Shown here: in pieces, positions 8,432 to 16,583 of the stretch
Position numbering within the stretch: position 1 is the stretch's first letter
Layout of the letters: the number at the start of each line of letters is the position of its first letter
Assembly (NCBI GenBank): GCA_022843585.1
Contig: JALHNJ010000012.1
Location: forward strand, 62,001-126,000
DNA length: 64,000 nt
Direction: 5' to 3'
Origin: Chitinophagaceae bacterium
Lineage (GTDB): Bacteria > Bacteroidota > Bacteroidia > Chitinophagales > Chitinophagaceae
Translations under genes and position numbers: made by a program
The notes under the pieces: model-generated
What the model was told of the DNA's origin: nothing
What the model saw: the letters and a program-made list of their open reading frames with translations, nothing else
The model's database searches: none

Positions 8432-9250
8432 ATGATGATCATTAAAACAGATGAGCAGGTGGAGTTGATGCGGAAAAGTGCTTTGCTGGTAAGTAAAACA
8501 TTGACAGCCGTTGCTAAAGTCCTCAAGCCCGGCCTTCCTACTATTAACATTGATAAAATGATTGGGGAGTTCATTAGAGATAATGGTGCTATTCCTTCTT
8601 TTTTAAATTATAATGGATACCCTTTTAATTCTTGCATATCTGTAAACGATGTAGTAGTGCATGGTTTCCCAGGTGAAAATGAATTGCAAGAAGCAGATAT
8701 AGTTACCATTGATGTAGGTGTGATATTAAATGGATGGCATGGCGATCATGCTTACACTTTTGCAATAGGTGATCCTGGTGCAGAAATAATGAAGCTAATA
8801 CAAGTAACAAAAGAGTCATTATTCAAAGGAATTGAAAAAGCGGTTGCAGGAAATTATACCGGCGATATTGGATTCGCCATACAAGAACATACGGAAAGAA
8901 AAAATGGATATGGTGTAGTAAGAGATCTGGTGGGGCATGGATTAGGAAAAAATTTGCATGAAGACCCACAAGTACCTAACTACGGTAAACGGGGAAGCGG
9001 CAAAAAATTAAAAGAAGGGTTGGTATTAGCCATTGAGCCAATGATCAATCTTGGAAAAAAGGATGTTTATACAGACGAAGATGGATGGACAGTGAGAACA
9101 AAAGATGGTAAACCTTCTGTTCATTTTGAACATGATGTTTGTGTGAGAAAAGGGAAAGCGGATATTCTTTCCAACTACAGCACCATAGAAAAAGCTGAGG
9201 AAGAAAACCAATATCTATTTACTAATAATATTCTACAGCCCACCTCTTGA
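8432..9250 (+). CDS. map: Methionine aminopeptidase, type I
   Basis: This cytosolic metalloenzyme removes the initiator methionine from nascent proteins. The five metal ligands are visible in the motifs TIDVGVILNGWHGDHAYTF (two Asp), GHGLGKNLHED (His), LAIEPM (Glu) and VHFEHDV (Glu), and the substrate-side His is in VVVHGFPGE. Its 272 residues are near the E. coli length of 264. The start ATGATG offers two adjacent codons at 8432 and 8435. A terminator separates it from secY and another follows it, so it may be monocistronic here. Confidence 0.95.
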   Translation: MMIIKTDEQVELMRKSALLVSKTLTAVAKVLKPGLPTINIDKMIGEFIRDNGAIPSFLNYNGYPFNSCISVNDVVVHGFPGENELQEADIVTIDVGVILNGWHGDHAYTFAIGDPGAEIMKLIQVTKESLFKGIEKAVAGNYTGDIGFAIQEHTERKNGYGVVRDLVGHGLGKNLHEDPQVPNYGKRGSGKKLKEGLVLAIEPMINLGKKDVYTDEDGWTVRTKDGKPSVHFEHDVCVRKGKADILSNYSTIEKAEEENQYLFTNNILQPTS

Positions 9251-9256
9251 GGGACT

Positions 9257-9282
9257 GCCTGCCGGTAGGCAGGTTTTTTTTT
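9257..9282 (+). terminator. Intrinsic terminator after map
   Basis: CCTGCC, loop GGTA, GGCAGG forms a six-pair stem followed by nine T residues. The CCTGCCGGTAGGCAGG core resembles a repeat type seen between genes in this phylum, so it may be a repeat used as a terminator. Confidence 0.82.
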
Positions 9283-9287
9283 AATTA

Positions 9288-10538
9288 ATGTCAAAGAAAA
9301 AGCTCATAGTTATTGGCGGCGGCGCTGCTGGCTTTTTTTGTGCAGTAAATGCTGCCCGATTGAATAAAGAGTTGAGTGTAGTACTTATTGAAAAAACCAA
9401 TAAGCTTTTATCGAAAGTAAAAGTAAGTGGTGGTGGCCGATGTAATACAACGCATGCCTGTTTTGAGATAGCAGAAATGAGTAAAAAATATCCGAGAGGT
9501 GGAAACTTTGTAAAGAAAGCATTTCATCAATTTTTTACAACTGATACCATTAGCTGGTTTAAAGAAAGAGGAGTGGAGTTAAAAGCAGAAGCAGATGGAA
9601 GAATGTTTCCAGTTACAGATTCATCACAAGCCATTATAGATTGTTTGATGAAGGAATCAGATAAACATACGGTGGAAGTAATGATGAGCACGGAAGTGAA
9701 GAAAATTAATGTTCACCAATCAATGCCTGCCCGTCCGGGAGGCGGTTTTAATGTTCAATTCTCAAATGGTAAACAGTTAGAGGCAGATTATCTCTGTATT
9801 GCAAGCGGCGGCTATTCAAAATCTTCCATGTTTGACTGGTTAAAGGAACTTGGTCATTCTATTGAAGAACCTGTTCCTTCTTTGTTTACATTCAATATGC
9901 CCGGTCATCCAATAAAAGAGTTAATGGGTGTTAGTATAGAATATGCAAGAGTGAAAATTACAGGAACAAAATTGGAGCAAGAAGGCCCGTTGCTGATTAC
10001 GCATTGGGGAATGAGTGGCCCGGCAATTTTAAAACTAAGTGCCTGGGGAGCAAGAGAGCTAGCTGCAAAAAACTATGATTTTAAAATAATGGTAAACTGG
10101 CTGCCTGGATACAATGAACAACAATTGGCTGAAAAATTTCAATCTCTTCGTATAAGTATTGCTGCTCAAAAAATTACAAATAAAAACCCATTCGGATTAC
10201 CAGCAAGATTGTGGGAGTTTATATTATCCTTTTCAGATGTGAATGGAGAAAGAAGATGGGCAGATTTTCCGGGAAAAGAAGCAAACAGGTTGATTAAAAA
10301 TTTATGTAGCTGTGAATTTGATGTAAAAGGTAAAACAACTTTCAAAGAAGAATTTGTAACTGCCGGTGGAATTAAGTTGAATGAGATCGAACACAATACC
10401 ATGATGAGCAAGAAAGTACCAAACCTATTTTTCGCTGGCGAAGTAATGGATGTGGATGGAGTAACCGGGGGATTTAATTTTCAGCATGCATGGACAAGTG
10501 GATTTATTGCAGGAAAAACAATTGCTCAATCTTCTTAG
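9288..10538 (+). CDS. NAD(P)/FAD-dependent oxidoreductase, BaiN/HI0933 family
   Basis: This is a flavoprotein of the HI0933-like family, whose members are mostly uncharacterised; BaiN of Clostridium works in bile acid metabolism. The N-terminal dinucleotide-binding motif IGGGAAGFFCAVNAARL is at about residues 8-24. The family motif KVSGGGRCNTTH is near residue 48, and the C-terminal FAD motif is FFAGEVMDVDGVTGGFNFQ. Length 416 is normal. A GC-rich palindrome at 9726-9744 encodes MPARPGGG in frame and may be an inserted repeat. Its physiological substrate is unknown, and nothing links it to its neighbours. Confidence 0.88.
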   Translation: MSKKKLIVIGGGAAGFFCAVNAARLNKELSVVLIEKTNKLLSKVKVSGGGRCNTTHACFEIAEMSKKYPRGGNFVKKAFHQFFTTDTISWFKERGVELKAEADGRMFPVTDSSQAIIDCLMKESDKHTVEVMMSTEVKKINVHQSMPARPGGGFNVQFSNGKQLEADYLCIASGGYSKSSMFDWLKELGHSIEEPVPSLFTFNMPGHPIKELMGVSIEYARVKITGTKLEQEGPLLITHWGMSGPAILKLSAWGARELAAKNYDFKIMVNWLPGYNEQQLAEKFQSLRISIAAQKITNKNPFGLPARLWEFILSFSDVNGERRWADFPGKEANRLIKNLCSCEFDVKGKTTFKEEFVTAGGIKLNEIEHNTMMSKKVPNLFFAGEVMDVDGVTGGFNFQHAWTSGFIAGKTIAQSS

Positions 10539-10570
10539 CAACAAGTGTCGTATCTAAGTAAATTTCAGAA

Positions 10571-11263
10571 ATGAAGATCAGTATTATCATCCCTGTTTAT
10601 AATGAATCGGAAAATATTGGCAAGCTGGTTAATTATCTTTTTCAACATAAAAAAGATTCAGTAGTCGAGATATTGGTTGTTGATGCCGGTAGCACCGATA
10701 CCACAATGGAAATTGCAACAAGAGCTGGTGCTATCGCTATTGTTTCTCCACAAAAAGGAAGAGCTGCACAAATGCATTATGGAGCATCTATAGCGAATGG
10801 CGATATTTTATATTTTATTCATGCAGATACATTACCACCTGTTTCATTTGTCAGGGATATAACCGATGCAATAAAGGAAGGATTTGAGTTAGGCCGCTAT
10901 CGTACAAAATTCGATTCTGCAAAATGGTATCTAAAGATCAATGCATGGTTTACCCGTTTTGATTGGTTTATTTGTATGGGTGGTGATCAGACACTTTTTA
11001 TTACCAACGCATTGTATCAACGGTCAGGTGGGTTTAAATCCGATATGTCCATCATGGAGGAATTCGAATTTGTTCCCAGAGCTAGAAAGTTTGCAAAATT
11101 TAAAATACTTAAAAAGCCAGCATTGGTTTCGGCCCGTAAATATGATTCCAATAGCTGGTGGCGGGTTCAAATGGCGAATAGAAAAATTGTGAGTATGTAT
11201 AAGAAAGGCTCCAGCCAAAATGAGATGGTGACGATGTATAAAAAAATGCTTACTTACCGTTAA
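10571..11263 (+). CDS. Glycosyltransferase family 2, rSAM-associated 'transferase 2' type (arsenosugar locus)
   Basis: This is a GT-A fold glycosyltransferase of the small TIGR04283-like type, which occurs near ArsS-type radical SAM genes. The start KISIIIPVYNESENIGKLV, the DAGSTDTT segment, GRAAQMHYGA, the metal-binding-like IHADT and GGDQTLFI with GGF are the expected landmarks over 230 residues. It could attach or prepare a sugar moiety in arsenosugar synthesis, but the substrate is inference. It is the first gene of the locus on the plus strand and is convergent with the phosphorylase gene, four bases apart. Confidence 0.85.
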   Translation: MKISIIIPVYNESENIGKLVNYLFQHKKDSVVEILVVDAGSTDTTMEIATRAGAIAIVSPQKGRAAQMHYGASIANGDILYFIHADTLPPVSFVRDITDAIKEGFELGRYRTKFDSAKWYLKINAWFTRFDWFICMGGDQTLFITNALYQRSGGFKSDMSIMEEFEFVPRARKFAKFKILKKPALVSARKYDSNSWWRVQMANRKIVSMYKKGSSQNEMVTMYKKMLTYR

Positions 11264-11267
11264 GGTT

Positions 11268-12092
11268 TTACATCAATTCTTTTATGACTGATGAAAACAA
11301 CTGGCTCAATAGTTTATCAGCTTTTCCAGCTACTTCGATAATCTCTGCAATGTTCACCGGCTTTAAATTGTCAGGGTCACATTCATCAGTAATAACACTG
11401 ATCGCTGTGCATTTTATGCCTAATTGATTTGCTACTATCACTTCCGGTACGGTGCTCATACCAACCATATCGGCTCCAGTACTTCTTAGCCATCGATATT
11501 CTGCTTTTGTTTCCAGGTTGGGACCCATAACAGCAACATAAGTTCCTTTTTGCAATTTAATATTTTGCGAAGCCGCATTGTTTTCAACCCGTTTGTTCAA
11601 ATCAACATCATAAGGTGCACTCATATCTACAAAACGTTGACCAAATGCCGGGTCAATTAATCCACGAAGCGGATTATCAGGTAGCATATTAATATGGTCT
11701 TCTAGTAAAACTAAATCTCCTTTTTTATACGATAAGTTCATTCCGCCAGCTGCGTTGCTAAGAAAAAGATATTGCACTCCCAGTTCTTTCATTATTCTTA
11801 TCGGGAAGGTAATTTGTTGCATACTGTATCCTTCGTAATAGTGGAAACGTCCTTGCATGGCTATCACATTTACATTTCCAATTTTTCCATGCATTATGTT
11901 GCCTTTATGAAATTCAACTGTGGCGTCTGGAAAATTGGGAATGGCTGAAAAAGGAATGGTAACAGGGTTTTCGATTTTATGGCCCATTTCTCCCAGGCCC
12001 GTGCCCATAACAATTCCAACTGTGGGTTGATTTAAACAGTATTCCTTTAGAAATGAGGTAGTTTCGGCAATACTTTCAGTGGTAAGTTTCAT
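11268..12092 (-). CDS. Purine nucleoside phosphorylase, trimeric class
   Basis: This enzyme cleaves purine nucleosides with phosphate to a free base and ribose-1-phosphate. Visible motifs are GIVMGTGLGEMG, GRFHYYEGYSM, SNAAGGMN and MVGMSTVPEVIVA. Length 274 is typical. The position equal to Asn243 of human PNP appears to be Asp (in SVITDECDP), which in known variants and in MTA phosphorylase favours 6-aminopurines. In an arsenosugar locus this fits removal of adenine from a 5'-arsenic-substituted adenosine. The specificity and the role are inference, because the gene could simply serve salvage. It is divergent from the thioredoxin-DUF547 gene. Confidence 0.9.
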   Translation of the reverse strand: MKLTTESIAETTSFLKEYCLNQPTVGIVMGTGLGEMGHKIENPVTIPFSAIPNFPDATVEFHKGNIMHGKIGNVNVIAMQGRFHYYEGYSMQQITFPIRIMKELGVQYLFLSNAAGGMNLSYKKGDLVLLEDHINMLPDNPLRGLIDPAFGQRFVDMSAPYDVDLNKRVENNAASQNIKLQKGTYVAVMGPNLETKAEYRWLRSTGADMVGMSTVPEVIVANQLGIKCTAISVITDECDPDNLKPVNIAEIIEVAGKADKLLSQLFSSVIKELM

Positions 12093-12178
12093 ATAAACAA
12101 AGTTTACAATTCAAATCTTAAGGCAATAAATTTACGTTTATTGTTTAACTATAGTTTGACCAACCTGTTATAACCTTG

Positions 12179-13447
12179 ATGAAGTTTGTATTTGTAATAT
12201 TTTTTGCCAGGCTATCCACTCTTCTTACCGCTCAGAGTGGCTATGCAGTAAATGATATGACAGGTGATTTTCCAATTTCCAAAATCCTGAATCATTCATC
12301 ACCAACTTCCTCCTTTCAGGAATTCAAAACCAAATTATTGATCGTTGATTTTTTTGGCACCTGGTGTGTGCCTTGTGTGAGAGCATTACCAAAGTTGAAT
12401 GCTTTACAGGGAAAATATAAAAGCGAAATCAATATTTTAATGGTATCAGAAGAAAAGCAAGAAAAATTGGAAAACTTTATACAAAAGCGAACAAGCTTTA
12501 TTTTTCCAGTAGTGGTAGACGAAGAAAAGAACTTTGTCAATCTATTTCAACCTCCGGCTTATCCTTATTCTGTTGTTATTGGAAAGAATGGAAGAGTAAT
12601 AGCTATCCCAACACAGGAAGAAATTACGGAGGCTAATATTGATCGATGGCTTAAGATGCAGGATATTGATCCTGTCATAGAGACGACCAATAATAAAACC
12701 CAACCATCTGTATCTTCCATTAACAATCAAAAAATTGAGGTGCAGCCATCACAAAACAAATTAGTGCAATTATCACAAGATTTTATGTATGCTGCAAAGA
12801 CTGGTGAGGCGACTTCCATTTTTATATCCCAATTGCAACAATTAGGTATGGATGAATTGCAGAACACTATCAACACAGATAATGAAAAAAAAGCATTCTG
12901 GATCAATTTGTACAATGCATATACGCAGGTAGCATTGAAGAACAACCCGGAACAGTATACTAAAAGATCGAAATTCTTTGGTAATAAGTTTATTGAAATA
13001 GCTGGTCATTCTTTTAGTCTTGATGATATTGAACACGGCATTTTACGGCGTTCTAAAATAAAATGGAGCTTGGGGCATTTTAATAAGTTGTTTCCAGGCA
13101 AAACGGAAAAGAAACTGCGAGTTGAAAAATTAGATTATCGCTTACATTTTGCCTTAAACTGTGGTGCAAAAAGTTGCCCGCCAATTGCTTTTTATCGATC
13201 AGAAAATATAGACCAGCAATTAAATCTTGCTACAAAAGCTTTTTTACGGGGCGAGGTAGAATATAATGAAACTGCAAACACAGTTAAACTACCTATGTTA
13301 ATGAGTTGGTTTCGCCGTGATTTTGGAGGTAAGAAGAAAATGATGGAGTTATTAAAGCAGCTTTCCATTGTGCCGATGGATAAAAACCCAGCAATTAAAT
13401 TTAAAGAATACGATTGGACACTTTATTTACAAAACTATAAATCATAA
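12179..13447 (+). CDS. Exported thioredoxin-like (TlpA) - DUF547 fusion protein
   Basis: The 422-residue protein starts with a signal peptide (KFVFVIFFARLSTLLTAQSG). A TlpA-like thioredoxin domain follows at about 30-160, with the redox motif WCVPC. A short linker leads to a DUF547 domain at about 200-415, recognised by KKAFWINLYNAYTQ, LDDIEHGILRRSK and ALNCGAKSCPPI. The ATG at 12179 is chosen over the upstream TTG at 12176. The gene ends three bases before the AhpD-like gene and so probably shares its transcript. DUF547 genes are known neighbours of ArsS-type loci. A redox role on arsenic intermediates outside the cytoplasm is only a guess. Confidence 0.8.
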   Translation: MKFVFVIFFARLSTLLTAQSGYAVNDMTGDFPISKILNHSSPTSSFQEFKTKLLIVDFFGTWCVPCVRALPKLNALQGKYKSEINILMVSEEKQEKLENFIQKRTSFIFPVVVDEEKNFVNLFQPPAYPYSVVIGKNGRVIAIPTQEEITEANIDRWLKMQDIDPVIETTNNKTQPSVSSINNQKIEVQPSQNKLVQLSQDFMYAAKTGEATSIFISQLQQLGMDELQNTINTDNEKKAFWINLYNAYTQVALKNNPEQYTKRSKFFGNKFIEIAGHSFSLDDIEHGILRRSKIKWSLGHFNKLFPGKTEKKLRVEKLDYRLHFALNCGAKSCPPIAFYRSENIDQQLNLATKAFLRGEVEYNETANTVKLPMLMSWFRRDFGGKKKMMELLKQLSIVPMDKNPAIKFKEYDWTLYLQNYKS

Positions 13448-13450
13448 AGC

Positions 13451-13786
13451 ATGGCAAATCATTATTATAATGCAGAAGATCTTGGAAAATTCTCATCCGT
13501 TGGTGAGTATCAAAAGCCGATGGCGGACAAATTTTTCGCATGGTATGGAGAAGTGTTTGCAGAAGGAAATTTAACAGCGAGGGAAAAGTCATTGATAGCA
13601 TTAGCAGTAGCTCATGCAGTTCAATGTCCTTATTGTATTGATGCATATAGTAGTGATGCATTTGAAAAAGGTTGGAGCGAAGGGCAGATGATGGAAGCAA
13701 TACATGTAGCTTCCGCTATTAAGGGCGGAGCTGCATTAGTACATGGTGTGCAAATGATGAATAAGGTGAAAGAAATTGCCATGTAA
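13451..13786 (+). CDS. AhpD/carboxymuconolactone decarboxylase-like protein, arsenosugar-associated type
   Basis: This 111-residue all-helical protein has the CXXC pair in QCPYCIDAYSS, near residue 60, typical of the AhpD-like peroxidase fold. It matches the pattern of the peroxidase-like family that accompanies ArsS genes (TIGR04169 type). The third AhpD residue, a His after the CXXC, is not seen, so a true peroxidase activity is uncertain. It is sandwiched between the thioredoxin-DUF547 gene (three bases) and arsS (29 bases), which suggests a redox job in the pathway. Confidence 0.82.
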   Translation: MANHYYNAEDLGKFSSVGEYQKPMADKFFAWYGEVFAEGNLTAREKSLIALAVAHAVQCPYCIDAYSSDAFEKGWSEGQMMEAIHVASAIKGGAALVHGVQMMNKVKEIAM

Positions 13787-13815
13787 GAGCAAGATCAAAT
13801 TCAAACCCTCAAAAA

Positions 13816-14871
13816 ATGAAATCGCTAAAAGCACAGCATCATATACTTTCAGACACACATGAACAGATTGAAATTCTGGAGCATGGTATTAATCATGACG
13901 ATAGTTTCAAATTAATTCCTTTTCAGCAGAAAATGGAAGAGGCTGGATTATTTCCATTAAGACCAACAGGTCTGGAGATTTTTCAAATCAATGTTGGAAA
14001 AATGTGCAACCAGGTTTGTAAGCATTGCCATGTAGATGCTGGTCCTGATAGAAAAGAAATAATGACAAGGGAAACAATGCAACAATGCCTTGATATTTTG
14101 GCTGCAAATCCTTCCTTTAAAATAGTAGATCTTACTGGTGGAGCCCCTGAATTAAATCCTGACTTTCGGTGGTTTGTTGAAAAAATAAAGGAGTTGGATA
14201 AGCATATCATAGTCAGGTGTAATCTAACTATCATTTTAGCTAATAAAAGATTTAACGACCTACCTCAATTTTTTAAGCAGCATTCTATTGAAGTGGTTTC
14301 ATCTCTTCCTTTTTATTCAAGAGACAGAACAGATAGACAAAGAGGGAATGGAGTTTTTGAAGATTCAATTAAAGCATTGCAAATGTTGAATGCAGTGGGC
14401 TACGGCAAAGAAGGTAGTCGATTAAAATTGAATTTGGTATATAATCCAGCTGGTGCATTTTTACCTCCATCGCAGGAAATATTGGAGAAGGAATTTAAAA
14501 CAACCTTAAAAAAGGATTTTGATATTGACTTTCATTCACTTTATGCAATTACAAACCTGCCTATCAGTCGCTTTCTCGATTACTTGTTGCAAAGCGGTAA
14601 TTATGAAAAGTATATGGAAAAACTTGTAGCAGCGTATAATCCTGTTGCAGCCGCCAAAGTAATGTGTCGCAATACACTTTCAATTGGTTGGGACGGATTT
14701 ATTTATGATTGTGATTTTAACCAGATGCTGGATATGAAAGTAGATTGTTCAGCTCACCATATCTCACAATTTAGTGATACTGTATTGAGTAATAGAAATA
14801 TAGTTATCAATCAGCATTGTTATGGCTGCACTGCAGGTGCAGGTAGCAGTTGTGGTGGGGCAGTAGCATAA
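13816..14871 (+). CDS. arsS: Arsenosugar biosynthesis radical SAM protein ArsS
   Basis: ArsS joins a dimethylated arsenic to the 5' carbon of the adenosyl group of S-adenosylmethionine, giving a 5'-deoxyadenosyl arsenical. The [4Fe-4S] motif C-NQV-C-KH-C is at residues 64-71, and a TGGAPELN segment follows as in the SAM-binding region. The C-terminal Cys-rich domain holds MCRNTLSIGWDG, YDCDFNQ and the terminal CYGCTAGAGSSCGG (residues 335-348), which is the hallmark of this family; some members carry selenocysteine there. Length is 351. It is followed by arsM after 13 bases, a strong functional pairing. Reaction details come from the family literature and were not tested here. Confidence 0.93.
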   Translation: MKSLKAQHHILSDTHEQIEILEHGINHDDSFKLIPFQQKMEEAGLFPLRPTGLEIFQINVGKMCNQVCKHCHVDAGPDRKEIMTRETMQQCLDILAANPSFKIVDLTGGAPELNPDFRWFVEKIKELDKHIIVRCNLTIILANKRFNDLPQFFKQHSIEVVSSLPFYSRDRTDRQRGNGVFEDSIKALQMLNAVGYGKEGSRLKLNLVYNPAGAFLPPSQEILEKEFKTTLKKDFDIDFHSLYAITNLPISRFLDYLLQSGNYEKYMEKLVAAYNPVAAAKVMCRNTLSIGWDGFIYDCDFNQMLDMKVDCSAHHISQFSDTVLSNRNIVINQHCYGCTAGAGSSCGGAVA

Positions 14872-14884
14872 ACTTAAAATAATT

Positions 14885-15856
14885 ATGATGACATATTTAG
14901 AAACTACAAAAGATGTTTATAAAGAAGCTGCAGAAAATCCAAATGTGGGTTTGTGTTGTACTACTACTCCAATCTGGCAATTGCCGGGTTTGGATATTCC
15001 TGTAAAAATGCAACAGATGAATTATGGTTGCGGTAGTACCGTTCACCCAAGGGATTTAGTCAATGATCCAAAAATATTATATGTGGGAGTAGGTGGCGGA
15101 ATGGAACTTTTGCAATTTGCTTATTTCAGTCGCCAGCAAGGAGGAGTTATCGGAATAGATGTAGTGGATGAAATGATAACAGCCTGTAAAGAGAATTTTG
15201 TGGAGGCCGAAAAACTGAATCCCTGGTTTAGGCATGAATTTGTAGAAGTAAAAAAAGGAGATGCGTTACAATTACCCGTAGATGATAATAGCATTAATGT
15301 GGCTGCGCAGAACTGTTTATTCAATATATTTAAACAAGAAGAATTAACGCAGGCATTAAAAGAAATGTACCGGGTGTTGAAACCCCGAGGTCGTTTGGTG
15401 ATGAGTGATCCAACCTGCGAAACAGCAATGCCAGATTCTTTGCGAAATGATGAACGTTTAAGAGCATTGTGCCTGAGTGGTTCGTTGCCATTGTGGGAGT
15501 ATATAAAAATGATAACGGATGCCGGGTTTGGCACTGTTGAAGTAAGAGCTAAACGTCCTTATCGTATATTAGACCCTAAAAATTATGATACGGATAAGTT
15601 GATCTATATTGAAAGTGTAGAAGTGTGTGCGATAAAAGACCCAATGCCTGCGGATGGTCCTTGTGTGTTTACAGGAAAGACAGTTATTTATTTTGGGAGT
15701 GAAGAATGTTTTGATGACAACAAAGGTCATGTAATATTACCCAATCAACCCTTATCAGTTTGCGATAAAACTGCCGGAGCTTTGGCATTATTAAAAAGAG
15801 ACGATATTTTTATTTCTGATTCTACCTGGTTTTATGACGGCGGTGGCTGTTGCTGA
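14885..15856 (+). CDS. arsM: Arsenosugar-type arsenite methyltransferase ArsM
   Basis: This is a SAM-dependent class I methyltransferase that methylates trivalent arsenic. It has paired cysteines C24-C25 in NVGLCCTTT, a further cysteine in MNYGCGSTV (C49), the Rossmann motif LYVGVGGGMELLQ near residues 65-77 and the motif YRVLKPRGRLVMSD. It ends with GGGCC, an additional thiol pair that could hold arsenic. Length is 323. The Cys pattern and the immediate upstream arsS distinguish it from generic methyltransferases. ATG codons at 14885 and 14888 are both possible starts. Confidence 0.92.
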   Translation: MMTYLETTKDVYKEAAENPNVGLCCTTTPIWQLPGLDIPVKMQQMNYGCGSTVHPRDLVNDPKILYVGVGGGMELLQFAYFSRQQGGVIGIDVVDEMITACKENFVEAEKLNPWFRHEFVEVKKGDALQLPVDDNSINVAAQNCLFNIFKQEELTQALKEMYRVLKPRGRLVMSDPTCETAMPDSLRNDERLRALCLSGSLPLWEYIKMITDAGFGTVEVRAKRPYRILDPKNYDTDKLIYIESVEVCAIKDPMPADGPCVFTGKTVIYFGSEECFDDNKGHVILPNQPLSVCDKTAGALALLKRDDIFISDSTWFYDGGGCC

Positions 15857-15900
15857 TACCAGGAATGAATGATTACGGATATTCAACCAAAACCTTACTA

Positions 15901-16497
15901 ATGAAAAAAGCAATTATCATTTTTGCCCGCAATCCTGAATTGGGCAAAGTAAAAACAAGATTAGCAAAGCAAATAGGTGATGAACTGACGTTACAGGTAT
16001 ATACAGAAATGTTGCATCATACACATGATATTACTTGCCACCTAGATTATGATAAATTTGTTTACTATAGCGATCATATCAATGAAAATGATCTGTGGGA
16101 AAATGATCAATATGAAAAAAGACTACAGGAAGGAAGTAGTCTTGGTGACAGGATGATGATTTCTTTCTTTGAGTTATTTCAACAGGGTTATGCTAAAATT
16201 GTTATTATCGGAAGCGATTGCCCGGAATTAACCGGTTTTATAATTGATGATGCCTTTGAAAAACTACATACACATGATGTAGTGATAGGTCCTTCTACAG
16301 ATGGCGGCTATTATTTACTTGGATTAACCCACTTGCTTCCTGATTTATTTAAGGACAAGGAATGGAGTACGGATAAAGTACTGGTAGAAACCATTAAGGA
16401 TATAGTCCGGCTAAAAAAGTCCAGCTATTTTTTGACCGAGCTTTCTGATATTGATACCGCAGAAGACCTTCATTGCTTTCAACAATTATTAAAATAA
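15901..16497 (+). CDS. CofC-like nucleotidyl/glycosyltransferase, rSAM-associated 'transferase 1' type
   Basis: This 198-residue protein belongs to the TIGR04282-like group. Its landmarks are IIIFARNPELGKVKTRLAK at the N-terminus, IIGSDCPELT with the metal-binding Asp, and GPSTDGGYYLLGL. The start is the ATG at 15901, because the conserved N-terminus begins there; an upstream in-frame codon at 15850 would overlap arsM. Such proteins accompany ArsS loci and are predicted to activate or transfer a sugar or phospho-glyceryl unit. The exact reaction is not known from sequence. Confidence 0.87.
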   Translation: MKKAIIIFARNPELGKVKTRLAKQIGDELTLQVYTEMLHHTHDITCHLDYDKFVYYSDHINENDLWENDQYEKRLQEGSSLGDRMMISFFELFQQGYAKIVIIGSDCPELTGFIIDDAFEKLHTHDVVIGPSTDGGYYLLGLTHLLPDLFKDKEWSTDKVLVETIKDIVRLKKSSYFLTELSDIDTAEDLHCFQQLLK

Positions 16498-16583
16498 AAG
16501 ATAAGCTGGCTGTGCAAACCTTTTATTTTAGGGAAGAAGAAATAAATAGACCCGATGTAGTATATTCATTCTTAAAAGACTAA

